This document shows positions 8,598 to 17,996 of a stretch of DNA of 64,000 nucleotides, piece after piece; position 1 is the first letter of the stretch, and every line of letters starts with the position of its first letter. A program made the translations under genes and the position numbers. Source of the stretch: a virus. The DNA lies in the IMG/VR virus record IMGVR_UViG_3300024261_000015, positions 1 through 64,000 of that record; one strand, given 5' to 3'. The notes beneath the pieces were generated by a model, which did not search any database, had not been told where the DNA came from, and saw only the letters and a list, made by a program, of their open reading frames with translations.

Positions 8598-9470
8598 ATG
8601 AGCTATAGAGCGGTAAAACCTCAAACCCGTTATGGCAATACTTTTGGTAATGTCAGTGGTAGTAACGCTGAGTTAAATTCTTGGGACTACTACGGGGAAA
8701 TTGACTATACAACATTAAACCGTAGGCGGTTTAAAAACCAGACGTACATGTCTGAGTTCTATCAAAGTATCCAAGACTTCGTCTTGGCACGCCTAGGGTT
8801 TCCTGTCGTTAGAGTAGAGCTTACCGAGTTTCAAATAACCACCGCTATTGATGAAGCTATCTCTAAATTAGATTACCACGCACCCGATTGGTGTAATCAA
8901 TTTTGCACCTTCGCAACATCTGCAGGTATCGCTTTGTACGAGTTACCTCAGGTGGTTATGAATAACCTTAAGCAGGCTGTGTATAACAAACAGTTACTAA
9001 ATTTCGCTGCTGCAAATGATACTTTAGAGTTTGATTTCTTTATCAAGTATTTTCAAGATAACTTTCTAGCTAGAGATTTCTCGGTCGGTGACTACTACCT
9101 TACCATATCTCACCTTGAGATGATGCGTAAGATTCTAGGTAATGATGGAACCTTCAATGTAGTTAACGGTAGGTTTTTAAATATTGCGCCTACACCCCAA
9201 GGCCAGCAGGAAGTTTTAGTGGAGTTTAAGGCACTCGACAGTACTACGTTACATCCGTATTTTATTAGCTGGCTTCAAAAATATTCTTTAGCTATTTCTA
9301 AAGTTATTTTAGGTCAAATTCGCGGGAAATATCAAACACTACCTTCTCCTGGCGGAGGGGCTCAATTAAATGGCGAGTCCTTGATTCAGCAAGGTAATGA
9401 AGAACAAGCAAAGCTTGTTGAAGACCTGATGTTAGAAATCGAAGAACCCCCTGGGTTTAGTACCTTCTAA
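8598..9470 (+). CDS. Neck protein (gp13-like)
   Basis: 290 aa. The segment ELTEFQITTAIDEAISKLDYHA (about residues 74-95), followed in the C-terminal part by GGGAQLNGESLIQQGNEE (about 251-268), resembles the head-completion/neck protein family of T4-like phages (gp13), in which an inserted loop and a C-terminal helix contact the portal-neck interface. It is followed directly by gp14- and gp15-like genes, the same order as in T4. Family membership is from recalled motifs plus gene order. Confidence 0.6.
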   Translation: MSYRAVKPQTRYGNTFGNVSGSNAELNSWDYYGEIDYTTLNRRRFKNQTYMSEFYQSIQDFVLARLGFPVVRVELTEFQITTAIDEAISKLDYHAPDWCNQFCTFATSAGIALYELPQVVMNNLKQAVYNKQLLNFAAANDTLEFDFFIKYFQDNFLARDFSVGDYYLTISHLEMMRKILGNDGTFNVVNGRFLNIAPTPQGQQEVLVEFKALDSTTLHPYFISWLQKYSLAISKVILGQIRGKYQTLPSPGGGAQLNGESLIQQGNEEQAKLVEDLMLEIEEPPGFSTF

Positions 9471-10024
9471 TGGCTGACCGTAAACAGTTTCGGACCTCCT
9501 CCAAAATTGTTGGAGATACATCGTTAGAGACTAACGACCAGCTCAACCTATACGATTTAGATAATCCCGATATCGAGATGTTCAATCTTGTAGACGATGA
9601 GCTAATTCGTTTAAGCGGGTCTAAAATTCTCCTTTATAAGTTTTATAGGAGGGAAGGGTTAAAAGATAACGTGTACGGAGAGGATTCTCAGAAGGCTATT
9701 TCAGATACCCCCCTAGTTCTTCATGGTCATTATGAAGCTCAAGCTTTAGAGGAGAACCTAACAGAGTTTGGTATCGAGATAACGAGTGAACAGCTTTTTA
9801 CGTTCAACAGGAGTTATATTGATAAACTGGTGGGACGGCCTATAATTGCTGGTGATATTCTACAGCCTGAGTTTCAAAATTTAAAGTACGAGGTTTTTGA
9901 AGTTCAAGAAGACCAGTTTGATATTTATGGTGTGTATCACTTAGTTTGTGCCGCTAAAGTACTTCGCGACGACGAAGATATTACGAGAGAAGAGGAATCC
10001 TTCCCTCAGGATGAGGTGTATTAA
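9470..10024 (+). CDS. 14: Neck protein (gp14-like)
   Basis: 184 aa. It shares with T4 gp14 the layout of an N-terminal arm, a block around residues 48-72 with the conserved GED (KFYRREGLKDNVYGED), and a GRPIIAGDILQPEF segment near residue 122 that corresponds to the gp14 region around KEGDLIYFP. The neck connects head and tail after packaging. It overlaps the neighbour genes by 1 nt on both sides (TAATG junctions), indicating a tightly coupled neck operon. Confidence 0.7.
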   Translation: MADRKQFRTSSKIVGDTSLETNDQLNLYDLDNPDIEMFNLVDDELIRLSGSKILLYKFYRREGLKDNVYGEDSQKAISDTPLVLHGHYEAQALEENLTEFGIEITSEQLFTFNRSYIDKLVGRPIIAGDILQPEFQNLKYEVFEVQEDQFDIYGVYHLVCAAKVLRDDEDITREEESFPQDEVY

Positions 10025-10809
10025 TGGCTGGCGCTTTTTGGACTATAGACGCGATAAGAACCGAGCTGGAAGCTTTGGACCTTCACGCTGGGTATCAACC
10101 TGCTAATTTCTATAAAGACTTTACTCGTAGGTTAAAAGAGATATTAGGGGGGTTCCAAGTCCTTAAAGGTGATGGCACTTTAAGAACTGTAGATATTATT
10201 TATGCAAATCCTGAGCGAGCCATTGCTAAAATAACTGAAACTAAAAATACTCTTCTGCCTATCCTCTCACTTCAGTTTGAGGGTGTAGAGTTAGACACCA
10301 CTAGGAGAAAGCCTGCCGCCGCTATTGTAGAAAAGAAGTTCTGGGATAGCGACAAACAAAGGGCTATTCGATACATTGCGTTAGCCCCTCCAGCGGCCAA
10401 CCTATCATTTGGTGTAAATGTTTGGGGTAAGTATGTGGATGAGGTTAATCAGCTTACTGAGCAGATATTACTTTTATTTCGACCCAATCTTAATATAGAT
10501 ATTCACCCTCATGAGAGCTACGAAGCTTTCGTGTTAGATGTAGGAGACGCTGCCAACTTGACGGCTGGAGATAGAGAGGACCGTGTAGTTAGACGTACTG
10601 TACGCTTTAAAGTAGAGTCTTACATTCCAGGTAATGTTTTTCGCTTTACAAATACAAGCGAAATGAAAACTTTAAATTTTGAACAATACATAGAAGAAAC
10701 TTCAGGTCTTCAAACTTTAGAAAGCTTTTATGCAGGCGGAGGGTTTCCTTTCGCTCTAAATAAAGTGGATAATAGGGGCGGAGGAATCACCACAATTCCA
10801 GGTTCATAA
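10024..10809 (+). CDS. 15: Tail terminator / sheath stabiliser (gp15-like)
   Basis: 261 aa. The visible T4 gp15-type features are an N-terminal FYKDFTRRLKEIL segment, a middle section on the early part of the tail-terminator fold, and WGKYVDEVNQLTEQILLLFRP near residues 135-155, matching the gp15 region with Y-x-x-D/E-x-x-x-Q-x-x-E-Q-I-L and F-x-P. The protein caps the tube and stabilises the contracted sheath. It ends the neck trio; a late-type promoter motif follows at 10849. Confidence 0.75.
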   Translation: MAGAFWTIDAIRTELEALDLHAGYQPANFYKDFTRRLKEILGGFQVLKGDGTLRTVDIIYANPERAIAKITETKNTLLPILSLQFEGVELDTTRRKPAAAIVEKKFWDSDKQRAIRYIALAPPAANLSFGVNVWGKYVDEVNQLTEQILLLFRPNLNIDIHPHESYEAFVLDVGDAANLTAGDREDRVVRRTVRFKVESYIPGNVFRFTNTSEMKTLNFEQYIEETSGLQTLESFYAGGGFPFALNKVDNRGGGITTIPGS

Positions 10810-10848
10810 CGAATTTAAAAAATCTGCGATGTTTTGCGAGCGAGTGTT

Positions 10849-10855
10849 CTAAATA
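10849..10855 (+). promoter_or_regulatory. Putative late promoter CTAAATA
   Basis: CTAAATATAGTAGAGG, 19 nt before the start of the 62-aa gene and upstream of the sheath gene. It is the clearest member of the CTAWATANNGTA family and similar to the T4 late box TATAAATA. Confidence 0.55.
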
Positions 10856-10873
10856 TAGTAGAGGAAAATCCTA

Positions 10874-11062
10874 ATGTCTGTTTATAAGAAAATTAAAAAT
10901 ACCACTCACCAAGGACTTGAAGTGATTATTAAGACCCCTTCGGGTCAATTTGACCATATTTGGGTTCCTTCAAAACAGTCGGTTGTAGTCCCCACCGATT
11001 CAATCACTGATTTAATTCGTGTCGCTGAGCAGCGACAAATGGTTAAAATCACAAACGCTTAA
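10874..11062 (+). CDS. Small conserved-looking virion-region protein
   Basis: 62 aa, with predicted short beta strands (VYKKIKNTTHQGLEVIIKT, HIWVPSKQSVVVP). It has a good ribosome site (AGAGGAAA) and lies directly in front of the sheath gene, behind a late promoter motif. In layout it is like the N-terminal part of the protein at 8301. Function unknown. Confidence 0.65.
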   Translation: MSVYKKIKNTTHQGLEVIIKTPSGQFDHIWVPSKQSVVVPTDSITDLIRVAEQRQMVKITNA

Positions 11063-11083
11063 TTAATAGGAGAATATTAAAAC

Positions 11084-13282
11084 ATGCCTGCATACGTTAG
11101 CCCTGGTGTATATGTCATCGAAAAGGACTGGTCTGATTACAGCCCGTCCCTTAACTCTACTTCGGTAGGGATTCTTGGCTTTGCCTCTCAAGGTCCAGTT
11201 GGATTAGCTACTTTAGTTACCAACGCGGACCAACTCGTTAGTAGATTCGGTCGCCCCGATGACGCTGAAGGTGGTTTTGGTCTTATCGGTGCTTACCATA
11301 TCCTAGACCGAACCAATACAGTTTACTTTACGCGAACTGCTACTACTGATGCTGCTGTAGCTGAGGTTGGTGTTAAGGTTGGTAATTGTCCTCACGTTGG
11401 TGCCACGGAACTTACTACGAATAACAACTATCTCTTTATTGTGAGCGTTAAGGATGGTGTCGGACTTGATAGGACTACTACCCCCCTAATCTTCAACTGC
11501 CCCGCAGCGTCAAGTAACGCTTCCCTTGTAGGAGGCGCTGATGCTATTATGAATCAGGTCAATATTCGCACTACGCCTAATTCTCCTGTATCTTTCAACA
11601 GGCTAACCAGCGCTACTGGTGACTTTGTCGGCTCGTTCGCGGGCTCGGGCGCGGAAGTCGAGATTTACGCATGGTCTTCAACAGCGTCATTTGGTGTTAT
11701 CCCCCCAGGAACTACAGGTGGCGTAGGTGGAACTGTCAGCAGTTTGTCTGCGAACAACGCTGCTCTAGCTGATGTAAGCGGTAACATGACGCTAACCCCC
11801 AATAACGGAGTTGAAGATATTGCGGTCGCTTCAGGAGTTACTTCTTCTGGAACTGAGTTCGAGTTATCCGCTGTAAGTGGTGGTGGTTATATCACCCGCA
11901 GTTTATATCCTGGTGCAGGGTACAACTTTAGTAGTACCATTGAAACCTATGGTATTAAAAATACTGGATTACAGAACCTTACTAGGTCTAATCAGGGAGC
12001 TAGGTCCCAGTTTAGCATCTTAAGAGGAGGGGGTACCGAGCAAGGGGTCGAAGTTGAGTGTGTTTATAATGCTAATGGGATTGACCTTTCTCCTTCTGCC
12101 GTTCTTAACGGTACGGCTGATGAATCTAACAAGACATCTGATTTGATGATTGGTGAATTTGCAGTAGACCTTTCGAGTAGAGATGACGTGCTATGGACAT
12201 TACCTACTTCTTGGGGAGAGGGCTTCGGAGGTGGTAAGGTTACTATCTTTACTGCTTCAGGAGATACAGTTACTAGTGAATTCGATGCAACCGATATTAA
12301 ATACGGAAAGTTAGTTGATGGTACCTACGATTATGCTAGTGGTATTAACGGTGACCTTTCGGCTGGAATGTCATTCGCTGACCCAGATGTAAAAGCTGCG
12401 GTCATTGGAGATGCAGCCCAAGCTAACGGTATTTACTCTTTTCTTAAGGAAGACATTGATGTCTCTATCTTAGCGATTCCTGGGTGTACTGAACAGAATA
12501 TTGTCAATAACGCAATTTCTATTGCAGCGGATTCCCAAGAGTTCCTGTTTGTAACTAACCCTCCATTAGGGGTTACTTCCCCCCAAAATGCTATTGCATG
12601 GTCAAATGGAACTGCGGAAGGTCGAACTGCCGCGCTTAATAGTTCTTATGCCTGCGTGTACTGGCCTTGGGTGAAGTTATTTAATACCTTTACGCAAGTG
12701 GATGAGTACGTCTCCCCCGATATCTTTGCGATTCGACAGATGGCCTTTACTGATAACAATTTTGATGCTTGGTTCGCTCCTGCGGGTCTTGTGCGAGGTC
12801 GTTTGACGAAGCCTGTTGATGTGGAGATGGTTCTAACCCAAGGGGACCGAGATGCTCTCTACGGTCCTGGAAATATCATTAACCCTGTACAGAAGTTTGC
12901 CACTGAAGGTATTGTTCTGTGGGGTCAACGCACTACTCAAAGAACGGCAACTGCGCTTGACCGAATTAATGTTCGTCGCTTGATGATTGTCATTCGTAAG
13001 ATGCTTATTGCATCCACGCGACAGTTCGTTTTCGAGCCTAACGACGCAGCAACTTGGAAGCGTATCGTCAACGCTGTTGAACCTATGATGGCTGACATTA
13101 AGAGCCGTCGAGGTGTGATAGATTTCAAGGTTATCTGTGACGGCACTACCAACACTCCAATCCGCATCGACAGAAGCGAGTTATGGTGTAAAGTAATTCT
13201 TCAGCCCACTAAAGCGGCGGAAGTTATCGTTTTCGAGCTTAACCTTACAAGCGCAACCCTGGGGCTTAACTTACCCTCATAG
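11084..13282 (+). CDS. 18: Tail sheath protein (gp18-like)
   Basis: 732 aa. The N-terminus (YVSPGVYVIEKDWSDYSP) is the classic myovirus sheath opening, followed by VGILGFASQGPVG. The C-terminal ~150 residues include the conserved sheath core with the repeated basic strand-helix unit (RINVRRLMIVIRKMLIAST) and a last beta strand. The middle (residues ~120-430) is a variable, Gly/Ser/Thr-rich insertion likely exposed on the outside. It contracts around the tube during infection. A good Shine-Dalgarno site (AATAGGAG) is present. Tube gene follows, as in T4. Confidence 0.93.
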   Translation: MPAYVSPGVYVIEKDWSDYSPSLNSTSVGILGFASQGPVGLATLVTNADQLVSRFGRPDDAEGGFGLIGAYHILDRTNTVYFTRTATTDAAVAEVGVKVGNCPHVGATELTTNNNYLFIVSVKDGVGLDRTTTPLIFNCPAASSNASLVGGADAIMNQVNIRTTPNSPVSFNRLTSATGDFVGSFAGSGAEVEIYAWSSTASFGVIPPGTTGGVGGTVSSLSANNAALADVSGNMTLTPNNGVEDIAVASGVTSSGTEFELSAVSGGGYITRSLYPGAGYNFSSTIETYGIKNTGLQNLTRSNQGARSQFSILRGGGTEQGVEVECVYNANGIDLSPSAVLNGTADESNKTSDLMIGEFAVDLSSRDDVLWTLPTSWGEGFGGGKVTIFTASGDTVTSEFDATDIKYGKLVDGTYDYASGINGDLSAGMSFADPDVKAAVIGDAAQANGIYSFLKEDIDVSILAIPGCTEQNIVNNAISIAADSQEFLFVTNPPLGVTSPQNAIAWSNGTAEGRTAALNSSYACVYWPWVKLFNTFTQVDEYVSPDIFAIRQMAFTDNNFDAWFAPAGLVRGRLTKPVDVEMVLTQGDRDALYGPGNIINPVQKFATEGIVLWGQRTTQRTATALDRINVRRLMIVIRKMLIASTRQFVFEPNDAATWKRIVNAVEPMMADIKSRRGVIDFKVICDGTTNTPIRIDRSELWCKVILQPTKAAEVIVFELNLTSATLGLNLPS

Positions 13283-13290
13283 CTTGAAAG

Positions 13291-13297
13291 CTATATA
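13291..13297 (+). promoter_or_regulatory. Putative late promoter CTATATA
   Basis: CTATATAAAATAGGAG between sheath and tube genes. The motif runs into the ribosome binding site AGGAG of the tube gene and fits the late-promoter family. Confidence 0.45.
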
Positions 13298-13319
13298 AAA
13301 TAGGAGAATAACAAATACT

Positions 13320-13997
13320 ATGGTTAATGTAGACTTATCAGACTTTTTTGGCGAAACAGGCCGAGTCTTAGACGTAGCTGGCTTTACTGCTGGCACGGAA
13401 CTATTTCATCGGTACGATTCATATCGTACATATAGCTGGCTAATCCGCATTAATGGGATTGGAGGCGTTGTAGGAAGTATTCTTGCAAACACTGGTCTAA
13501 CCGACCCTGACAACGTTTTAACTCTTGCTGCGAAGCAAGTAGGCCAAATTGGCTACAGCGTTGAAGATATTATGGTTGACCGTGTTAACGACAAGTTTTA
13601 CTATCCTGGGCGTCCGTCCACTGAAGAGACGGTTGTTACTTTTGACAACCTTCTTAAAGGTGATGCGGCTAAAGCACTTTTCAATTGGATGCGTACTACG
13701 TATGACCCAATTACGGGTACCCACTCAACTAGCGTTGCATCAAACATCGCAGGGCAGCTTATCCAAGGTGGAGGAGGCTTTAAGCGTACCGTAGATGTTG
13801 TTCTTCTAGACAACACTCGTAAACCTCAATGGGTTGCACGCTTATATGGCTGTTACCCTAAGAACTTTAGGCTTGCTGAGTTTAATTACTCTTCTAACGA
13901 ATTCCATTCCATTGAGTGTACCCTAAGGTACGACATGGTTGGGTACTTCAAGAATGGTGATAATGTGTTCGAAGATATTCTCGCTCCCTTGACCTAA
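13320..13997 (+). CDS. 19: Tail tube protein (gp19-like)
   Basis: 225 aa. The segment HRYDSYRTYSWLIRINGIGG (about residues 31-50) is typical of T4 gp19-type tube proteins, and the gene directly follows the sheath gene. The protein polymerises into the inner tube through which DNA passes. The middle contains FYYPGRPSTEETVVTFDNLL, a tube-family strand pattern. Ribosome site ATAGGAG. A strong hairpin terminator follows immediately. Confidence 0.9.
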   Translation: MVNVDLSDFFGETGRVLDVAGFTAGTELFHRYDSYRTYSWLIRINGIGGVVGSILANTGLTDPDNVLTLAAKQVGQIGYSVEDIMVDRVNDKFYYPGRPSTEETVVTFDNLLKGDAAKALFNWMRTTYDPITGTHSTSVASNIAGQLIQGGGGFKRTVDVVLLDNTRKPQWVARLYGCYPKNFRLAEFNYSSNEFHSIECTLRYDMVGYFKNGDNVFEDILAPLT

Positions 13998-14018
13998 TTT
14001 ATAATTAGATTATATCTG

Positions 14019-14058
14019 AGGTGGCTCCTAAATATATTAGGAGCCACCTTTTTTTTTA
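14019..14058 (+). terminator. Terminator with late-promoter-like loop
   Basis: Perfect 13-bp stem AGGTGGCTCCTAA / TTAGGAGCCACCT with a 5-nt loop, then nine T. CTAAATA (14028-14034) spans the stem-loop top, so the same DNA could end the tube transcript and start the next one. Confidence 0.85.
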
Positions 14059-14059
14059 C

Positions 14060-16783
14060 ATGACTACAAGCGTTTTTACTGAGCTACTCTCTTCCTACAG
14101 CGGACTTCGGAAGAGGACATGGACTCCGTCTACTTTAAATGAAGCGTTTGACCCTACGCCTGAGCAGCAAGCGGCTGTGGGGGAAATTGAAGCGACTTTT
14201 AAAGCCGCTCTTAGCGGTCAACTTCAATACAGTAAGGGTAAGAAGAAAAACATTAGTATGGTTTTAAAAGATGGGAAAGTAACCATCTCAGGGTCTAATG
14301 TAGGTAATAAAAGTCTTGATAACGCAGGCTGGCAAAATGAGTGGCCGAAACTTAGCCATTCAGGGTCATGGGCACGAAAACTTTTGAATGCGTGGGCTCC
14401 CGCAGAAGAGGAGGATAAGGCTCCCGCAGGAGAGGGGGATAAGGCTCCTACGCAGCCTGACCTTATTAACCGTGACGGTACTGGTGTGATTGGTAGTGCG
14501 GAGGGAGGTGTACAGTTCTCCCCCGAGCAACGTAAACTTGTAGAAGAATTCTTTGTAGACGAAAGAGGTATGAGCGAGGGCGCTGCGAAAGAGACTGTAA
14601 AGAAGCTAGAGAAGACTGTCAATACTCCTCGCAAAAATACTAGGATAGGTAGAGCGTTGGCTTCTATTATGGGCGGAGCTAGACGTGAAATGGCTAATAA
14701 GGCTAAGCAGCAAGCTCTTTTATGTGTCGTGTCTTTAGTTACGGCTCTTGAAAAAGTAGAAACTGTAAAATTAGCAGACGGTTCCTTTCACAGAATAATG
14801 CCCGATGGTAAGCTTACAACGGAGGAGAGGCAAGCCCTTAGAATTACTACTATTAGGGGCTCCAAAGGTACAAAAGGAGTGTTCTTTGGTAGGTTAAATG
14901 CTGATGCCGAACTTTTCGACGCCTTGCAAGAACTTGCGCTTGAGGACCATAATACCTATGGCACTACGTTTGGTACGGGTTTAAATGAGAGCCTTGAGGG
15001 TTTACGAGGTGTACGTTTACTGCCTTCAGGAGTACTGCCAGAAACTATATCCGACGCTGAAGCTTTAGAAGCATATCCTGCTGCTGTAGGTAAATCTACA
15101 TCATCAGGAAAAAATGATTGGGTTGGTAAGCTTACTGAAGATGTTGTAGAGCTTAAAATTGCTCTTATGACGGGGGATAAAGAGCAAATGCGGGAAGCAG
15201 TTAAGAGTCTAAACCAGCGTTTATCTTCCGCTCACGATTTATCGACCGCAGACGCGGAGTACCTAGAGGCTGCTTTATTGAGCGATGAGTTCGACCAACT
15301 TGAATACTTTAAAAGGCTGGATACCCTTGGCATAGGTCCTGAGGAGCAAGTCCGACAGGCTATGCTAGAATCCGCTATGCAGGTAGAGTTGTTCTTCGCG
15401 CAGGCGGGTATCTCTAAAGATGGTGTTATGGCTGTCTGCCGACCTTCTCAAGCTAGTGAAATGGGGTACAAATCTGATGTAGATATTATTCTTACGTCCG
15501 ACGCTGTTAAAAAAATGAATCAACCTTTTAGAGGCGCTGCGTTTAAAGATGCAAACGGTAACTGGAAATTGAGTTTATCGGTTAAAAACTATCGAGCGTT
15601 GGACGGTGACACGGTAATAGGTTCTAGCTCTTTAAATAAGGCTTATGCTTCTATCCCTACGGCAGGCAAGGCCACTACCGAACAGATTGCTTTAGCACGC
15701 CGTTACAGGTTAACGTCTGATAGGTTACACACCTCTTTTTTAGATAGGGCCGTTGAGGATGGAGATATGACAGAAGATGAGGCGAAGAGTTGTGTTCAGG
15801 CGGTAGAGACTGACCGTGTAATGCGAGAGAACATTGAAGCTAAGATTGGAAATCTAAGTGCTCCTAATCTAGGGAATCTTCAATCTTACTTATCAGAACT
15901 GGAGAAGTATCCTCCTCCTCATGCGCCTGGAACTGGCGTTGCCGCAGGTCGTATAGCTGACGCGGCTTATAAAGCGGAATTAAAAAGTATTAAGGCTAAG
16001 CTAAAGGAAGGTTCCTCAGGCGCGAAGTTTGCCGCTTTAAAGTTATGGCAGCTTAAACGAATGCAAATGGCTCAGGCAAATCCTGAATATGCCCGAGCCG
16101 CTGCGTATAATGATTTTGTATTTTCGGCGGGCACTTTTGATAATGAGGTTATGTACAGAGGCTCTCCAGGAAAGCTTACGCTTAGCACTAATCACGGTAC
16201 GTACAGTGAATTAGCAAAACGCCTCTTTAAAGGTAAAGGGACAGCTTCCCTTACTACGAGCAGTTCTCAAATTCATGACGCCCAGGGTAATACTATTGCG
16301 GATACGAGAGTAACTGCCAAGAAGACGATGACTGGAGGCCGTAAACTTCAAGGGGAAGCTAAACTCACTACTGCAGGAAGAGAGGCGGTTGCAACGACTC
16401 ATAATTTACCTACCCCTAAAGACACTAACCCTTCCTTACCTTCCTTCTTAGGTACTCAAAGAGAGTCCGTTGAAGATGCTATGGGAGAAAACCCAGAAAG
16501 TCAAGAAGAAGAGTCTCTTACAGGCTCTCCTCTTTCCCGCATCCTACAGCAACTCCCTCCTATGGAGGTGGGGGACCCTCAACAGGTTGGAGATAAGCTT
16601 ATTACTACCCTATTCCCTTTCTGTTTAAAAGTCAAACATGAGGGTGAGGAGTTTGAGGGTGGTTTCCCTGGTAAAAGTAAAGCTCTCAAAGCGTTAGCCC
16701 TCATTCGTCTCCTCGCTAAAGAGCAAGGAGAGACTATTGACGCTAAGGTAGTGGATTACGATGCGGGTAGAGTCTTTAGTTGA
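14060..16783 (+). CDS. Large protein of unknown function in tail block
   Basis: 907 aa. The ATG at 14060 is chosen because the in-frame codon at 14021 lies inside the terminator stem. No Shine-Dalgarno is visible; the start follows the terminator T-run directly. Features: mostly helical and soluble, an early low-complexity segment with repeated DKAPA/EGDKAP (about 125-145), a SDVDIILTS segment near residue 485, and a C-terminal patch of mixed strand. The size and position after the tube gene suggest a virion or injected protein, but I do not recognise a family. Confidence 0.6.
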   Translation: MTTSVFTELLSSYSGLRKRTWTPSTLNEAFDPTPEQQAAVGEIEATFKAALSGQLQYSKGKKKNISMVLKDGKVTISGSNVGNKSLDNAGWQNEWPKLSHSGSWARKLLNAWAPAEEEDKAPAGEGDKAPTQPDLINRDGTGVIGSAEGGVQFSPEQRKLVEEFFVDERGMSEGAAKETVKKLEKTVNTPRKNTRIGRALASIMGGARREMANKAKQQALLCVVSLVTALEKVETVKLADGSFHRIMPDGKLTTEERQALRITTIRGSKGTKGVFFGRLNADAELFDALQELALEDHNTYGTTFGTGLNESLEGLRGVRLLPSGVLPETISDAEALEAYPAAVGKSTSSGKNDWVGKLTEDVVELKIALMTGDKEQMREAVKSLNQRLSSAHDLSTADAEYLEAALLSDEFDQLEYFKRLDTLGIGPEEQVRQAMLESAMQVELFFAQAGISKDGVMAVCRPSQASEMGYKSDVDIILTSDAVKKMNQPFRGAAFKDANGNWKLSLSVKNYRALDGDTVIGSSSLNKAYASIPTAGKATTEQIALARRYRLTSDRLHTSFLDRAVEDGDMTEDEAKSCVQAVETDRVMRENIEAKIGNLSAPNLGNLQSYLSELEKYPPPHAPGTGVAAGRIADAAYKAELKSIKAKLKEGSSGAKFAALKLWQLKRMQMAQANPEYARAAAYNDFVFSAGTFDNEVMYRGSPGKLTLSTNHGTYSELAKRLFKGKGTASLTTSSSQIHDAQGNTIADTRVTAKKTMTGGRKLQGEAKLTTAGREAVATTHNLPTPKDTNPSLPSFLGTQRESVEDAMGENPESQEEESLTGSPLSRILQQLPPMEVGDPQQVGDKLITTLFPFCLKVKHEGEEFEGGFPGKSKALKALALIRLLAKEQGETIDAKVVDYDAGRVFS

Positions 16784-17282
16784 ACCAGAAGGCTTCAGGC
16801 AGCGCTAGAACGTCTTTAAGGAGATACACGTAATAGTTGTCGCCTACAACAACGAAGTGCGTTAGACACGCTAAGGGACCGTCTACGACGACAAGCTCTT
16901 TACGCCTGTCCTTCTTGTAGATAAGCATCCACTCCCTAGAGCATCTTTGAGCATCCCCTTTGGCTTGTTCAATAAACTTGAAGAAGTTACTGGTAGGTTT
17001 GAACAGGTCATCAAGCTCTAGCGTATAGCCACTCTTACATTCGATAGTATATTTGAAATTTTGTGGCGTTATTAGGTCTCCATGGACTATAAGATGTTGT
17101 GGGAGTTGATGGGTTGACCCAAATGCTCCCGAACCAGGGGTCCTGTTAAACTCGGTAGTTTTAAACCGCTCATTAAACATTTGAGCCATTTTTCTTTCGA
17201 AGTTAGCACCCTTTCTCTTACTATTAACCCTCGGCTTTTTGCCGAATTCCCCATTCCCTAAGATATTTCTTAAATTGGACAT
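16776..17282 (-). CDS. PD-(D/E)XK nuclease, Holliday-junction-resolvase-like
   Basis: 168 aa. The order KRKGANFERKMAQ (Glu near 30), RTPGSGAFG, GDLI (Asp near 69) and YTIECKSG (E-x-K near 81-83) reproduces the active-site order of archaeal-type Hjc/RecB-fold nucleases. Likely role: resolving branched replication/recombination DNA before packaging, taking the place of T4 gp49. It is on the minus strand, its 3' end overlaps the 907-aa gene by 8 nt, and its start lies only 5 nt from an upstream ATG of the opposite strand. Confidence 0.75.
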   Translation of the reverse strand: MSNLRNILGNGEFGKKPRVNSKRKGANFERKMAQMFNERFKTTEFNRTPGSGAFGSTHQLPQHLIVHGDLITPQNFKYTIECKSGYTLELDDLFKPTSNFFKFIEQAKGDAQRCSREWMLIYKKDRRKELVVVDGPLACLTHFVVVGDNYYVYLLKDVLALPEAFWFN

Positions 17283-17362
17283 ATTCTATGAAAGTCGAAA
17301 AAACCAAAATAAACCTAAAAACTAATGATTGGGTTTTTAAAATCCGTAATGAAGGAAGACGT

Positions 17363-17656
17363 ATGAAGATTTACATGAAACTAACTCAAGCAGAATCATC
17401 TCAATGGAACGCAGTAAAAGGCGCGGTAATTGGGAAGGATTCTAAAATGTCCGATGGCGAGTTCGCTAAAGTTATGATGTTCCGTGGGCTTAATAGCTTT
17501 ATGGATGATGTTAATAAGGCTATCGAGGGCATGTCCGAAGAAGAGAAAGCCGAAGTACTGGAAACTGCTGGCGTACAGCCTGTTGACTCCGAAGTTGTTT
17601 TAGAAGTCCCTAACCTGAGCGAACTCGATGCGAGTATTGAAAAGTCTAACAGCTAA
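17363..17656 (+). CDS. Small acidic protein next to the late sigma gene
   Basis: 97 aa, helical with an acidic C-terminal third. ATG at 17363 is preferred over 17288 because GAAGGAAGA sits 4 nt upstream and the longer form would begin 5 nt from the divergent nuclease start. It overlaps the next gene by 29 nt. No family recognised. Position next to the sigma gene may point to a transcription accessory role, but nothing in the sequence shows that. Confidence 0.6.
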   Translation: MKIYMKLTQAESSQWNAVKGAVIGKDSKMSDGEFAKVMMFRGLNSFMDDVNKAIEGMSEEEKAEVLETAGVQPVDSEVVLEVPNLSELDASIEKSNS

Positions 17657-17996
17657 AGACGAAAAGGTTCTTAATTCCCTTTTAAAGAATAAGAAGAGTA
17701 GTAGTTACACCTTATTGTATTATTCCGACTGGGATAAATGGTCTAATAAGGTGATAAAGGAGGCTGAGGCGTGGGCTTCTAAAGAGGGGGACGAGGTGTG
17801 TTACCTTATCTCTAGCTGGGAACTACCCCACGCGTTTGCTGCTTTCTCTATTTCTAGCGCACCTACTGTAGTAGAGGTTATTAACGGAGATATTAAAGTC
17901 TACGTTGAGTACCCTAGAGTGCATAGCTTCTTTAACCCTAGACCGAAGAAGAAGAAAAAGAAGAAGGTGCGTAAGGGTCCTCGTATTCCCGCGTAG
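17628..17996 (+). CDS. Thioredoxin-fold-like protein without CXXC
   Basis: 122 aa. The order beta-strand YTLLYYSDW, helix, strand DEVCYLISSW, helix and SAPTVVEVINGDI (with the cis-Pro type A-P-T) matches the thioredoxin fold. The position of the redox CXXC is D-K-W-S, so both cysteines are missing and a redox reaction is unlikely. The tail is a poly-Lys stretch (KKKKKKKVRKG), which could bind nucleic acid. Its last 59 nt overlap, tail to tail, the gene for the late sigma factor on the other strand. Confidence 0.6.
   Translation: MRVLKSLTAKDEKVLNSLLKNKKSSSYTLLYYSDWDKWSNKVIKEAEAWASKEGDEVCYLISSWELPHAFAAFSISSAPTVVEVINGDIKVYVEYPRVHSFFNPRPKKKKKKKVRKGPRIPA

Noticed and set aside
16627-16635. AAAAGTCAA copy in the 907-aa gene as part of the repeat system
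   Set aside because: A single copy in coding sequence, with no neighbours; expected by chance.
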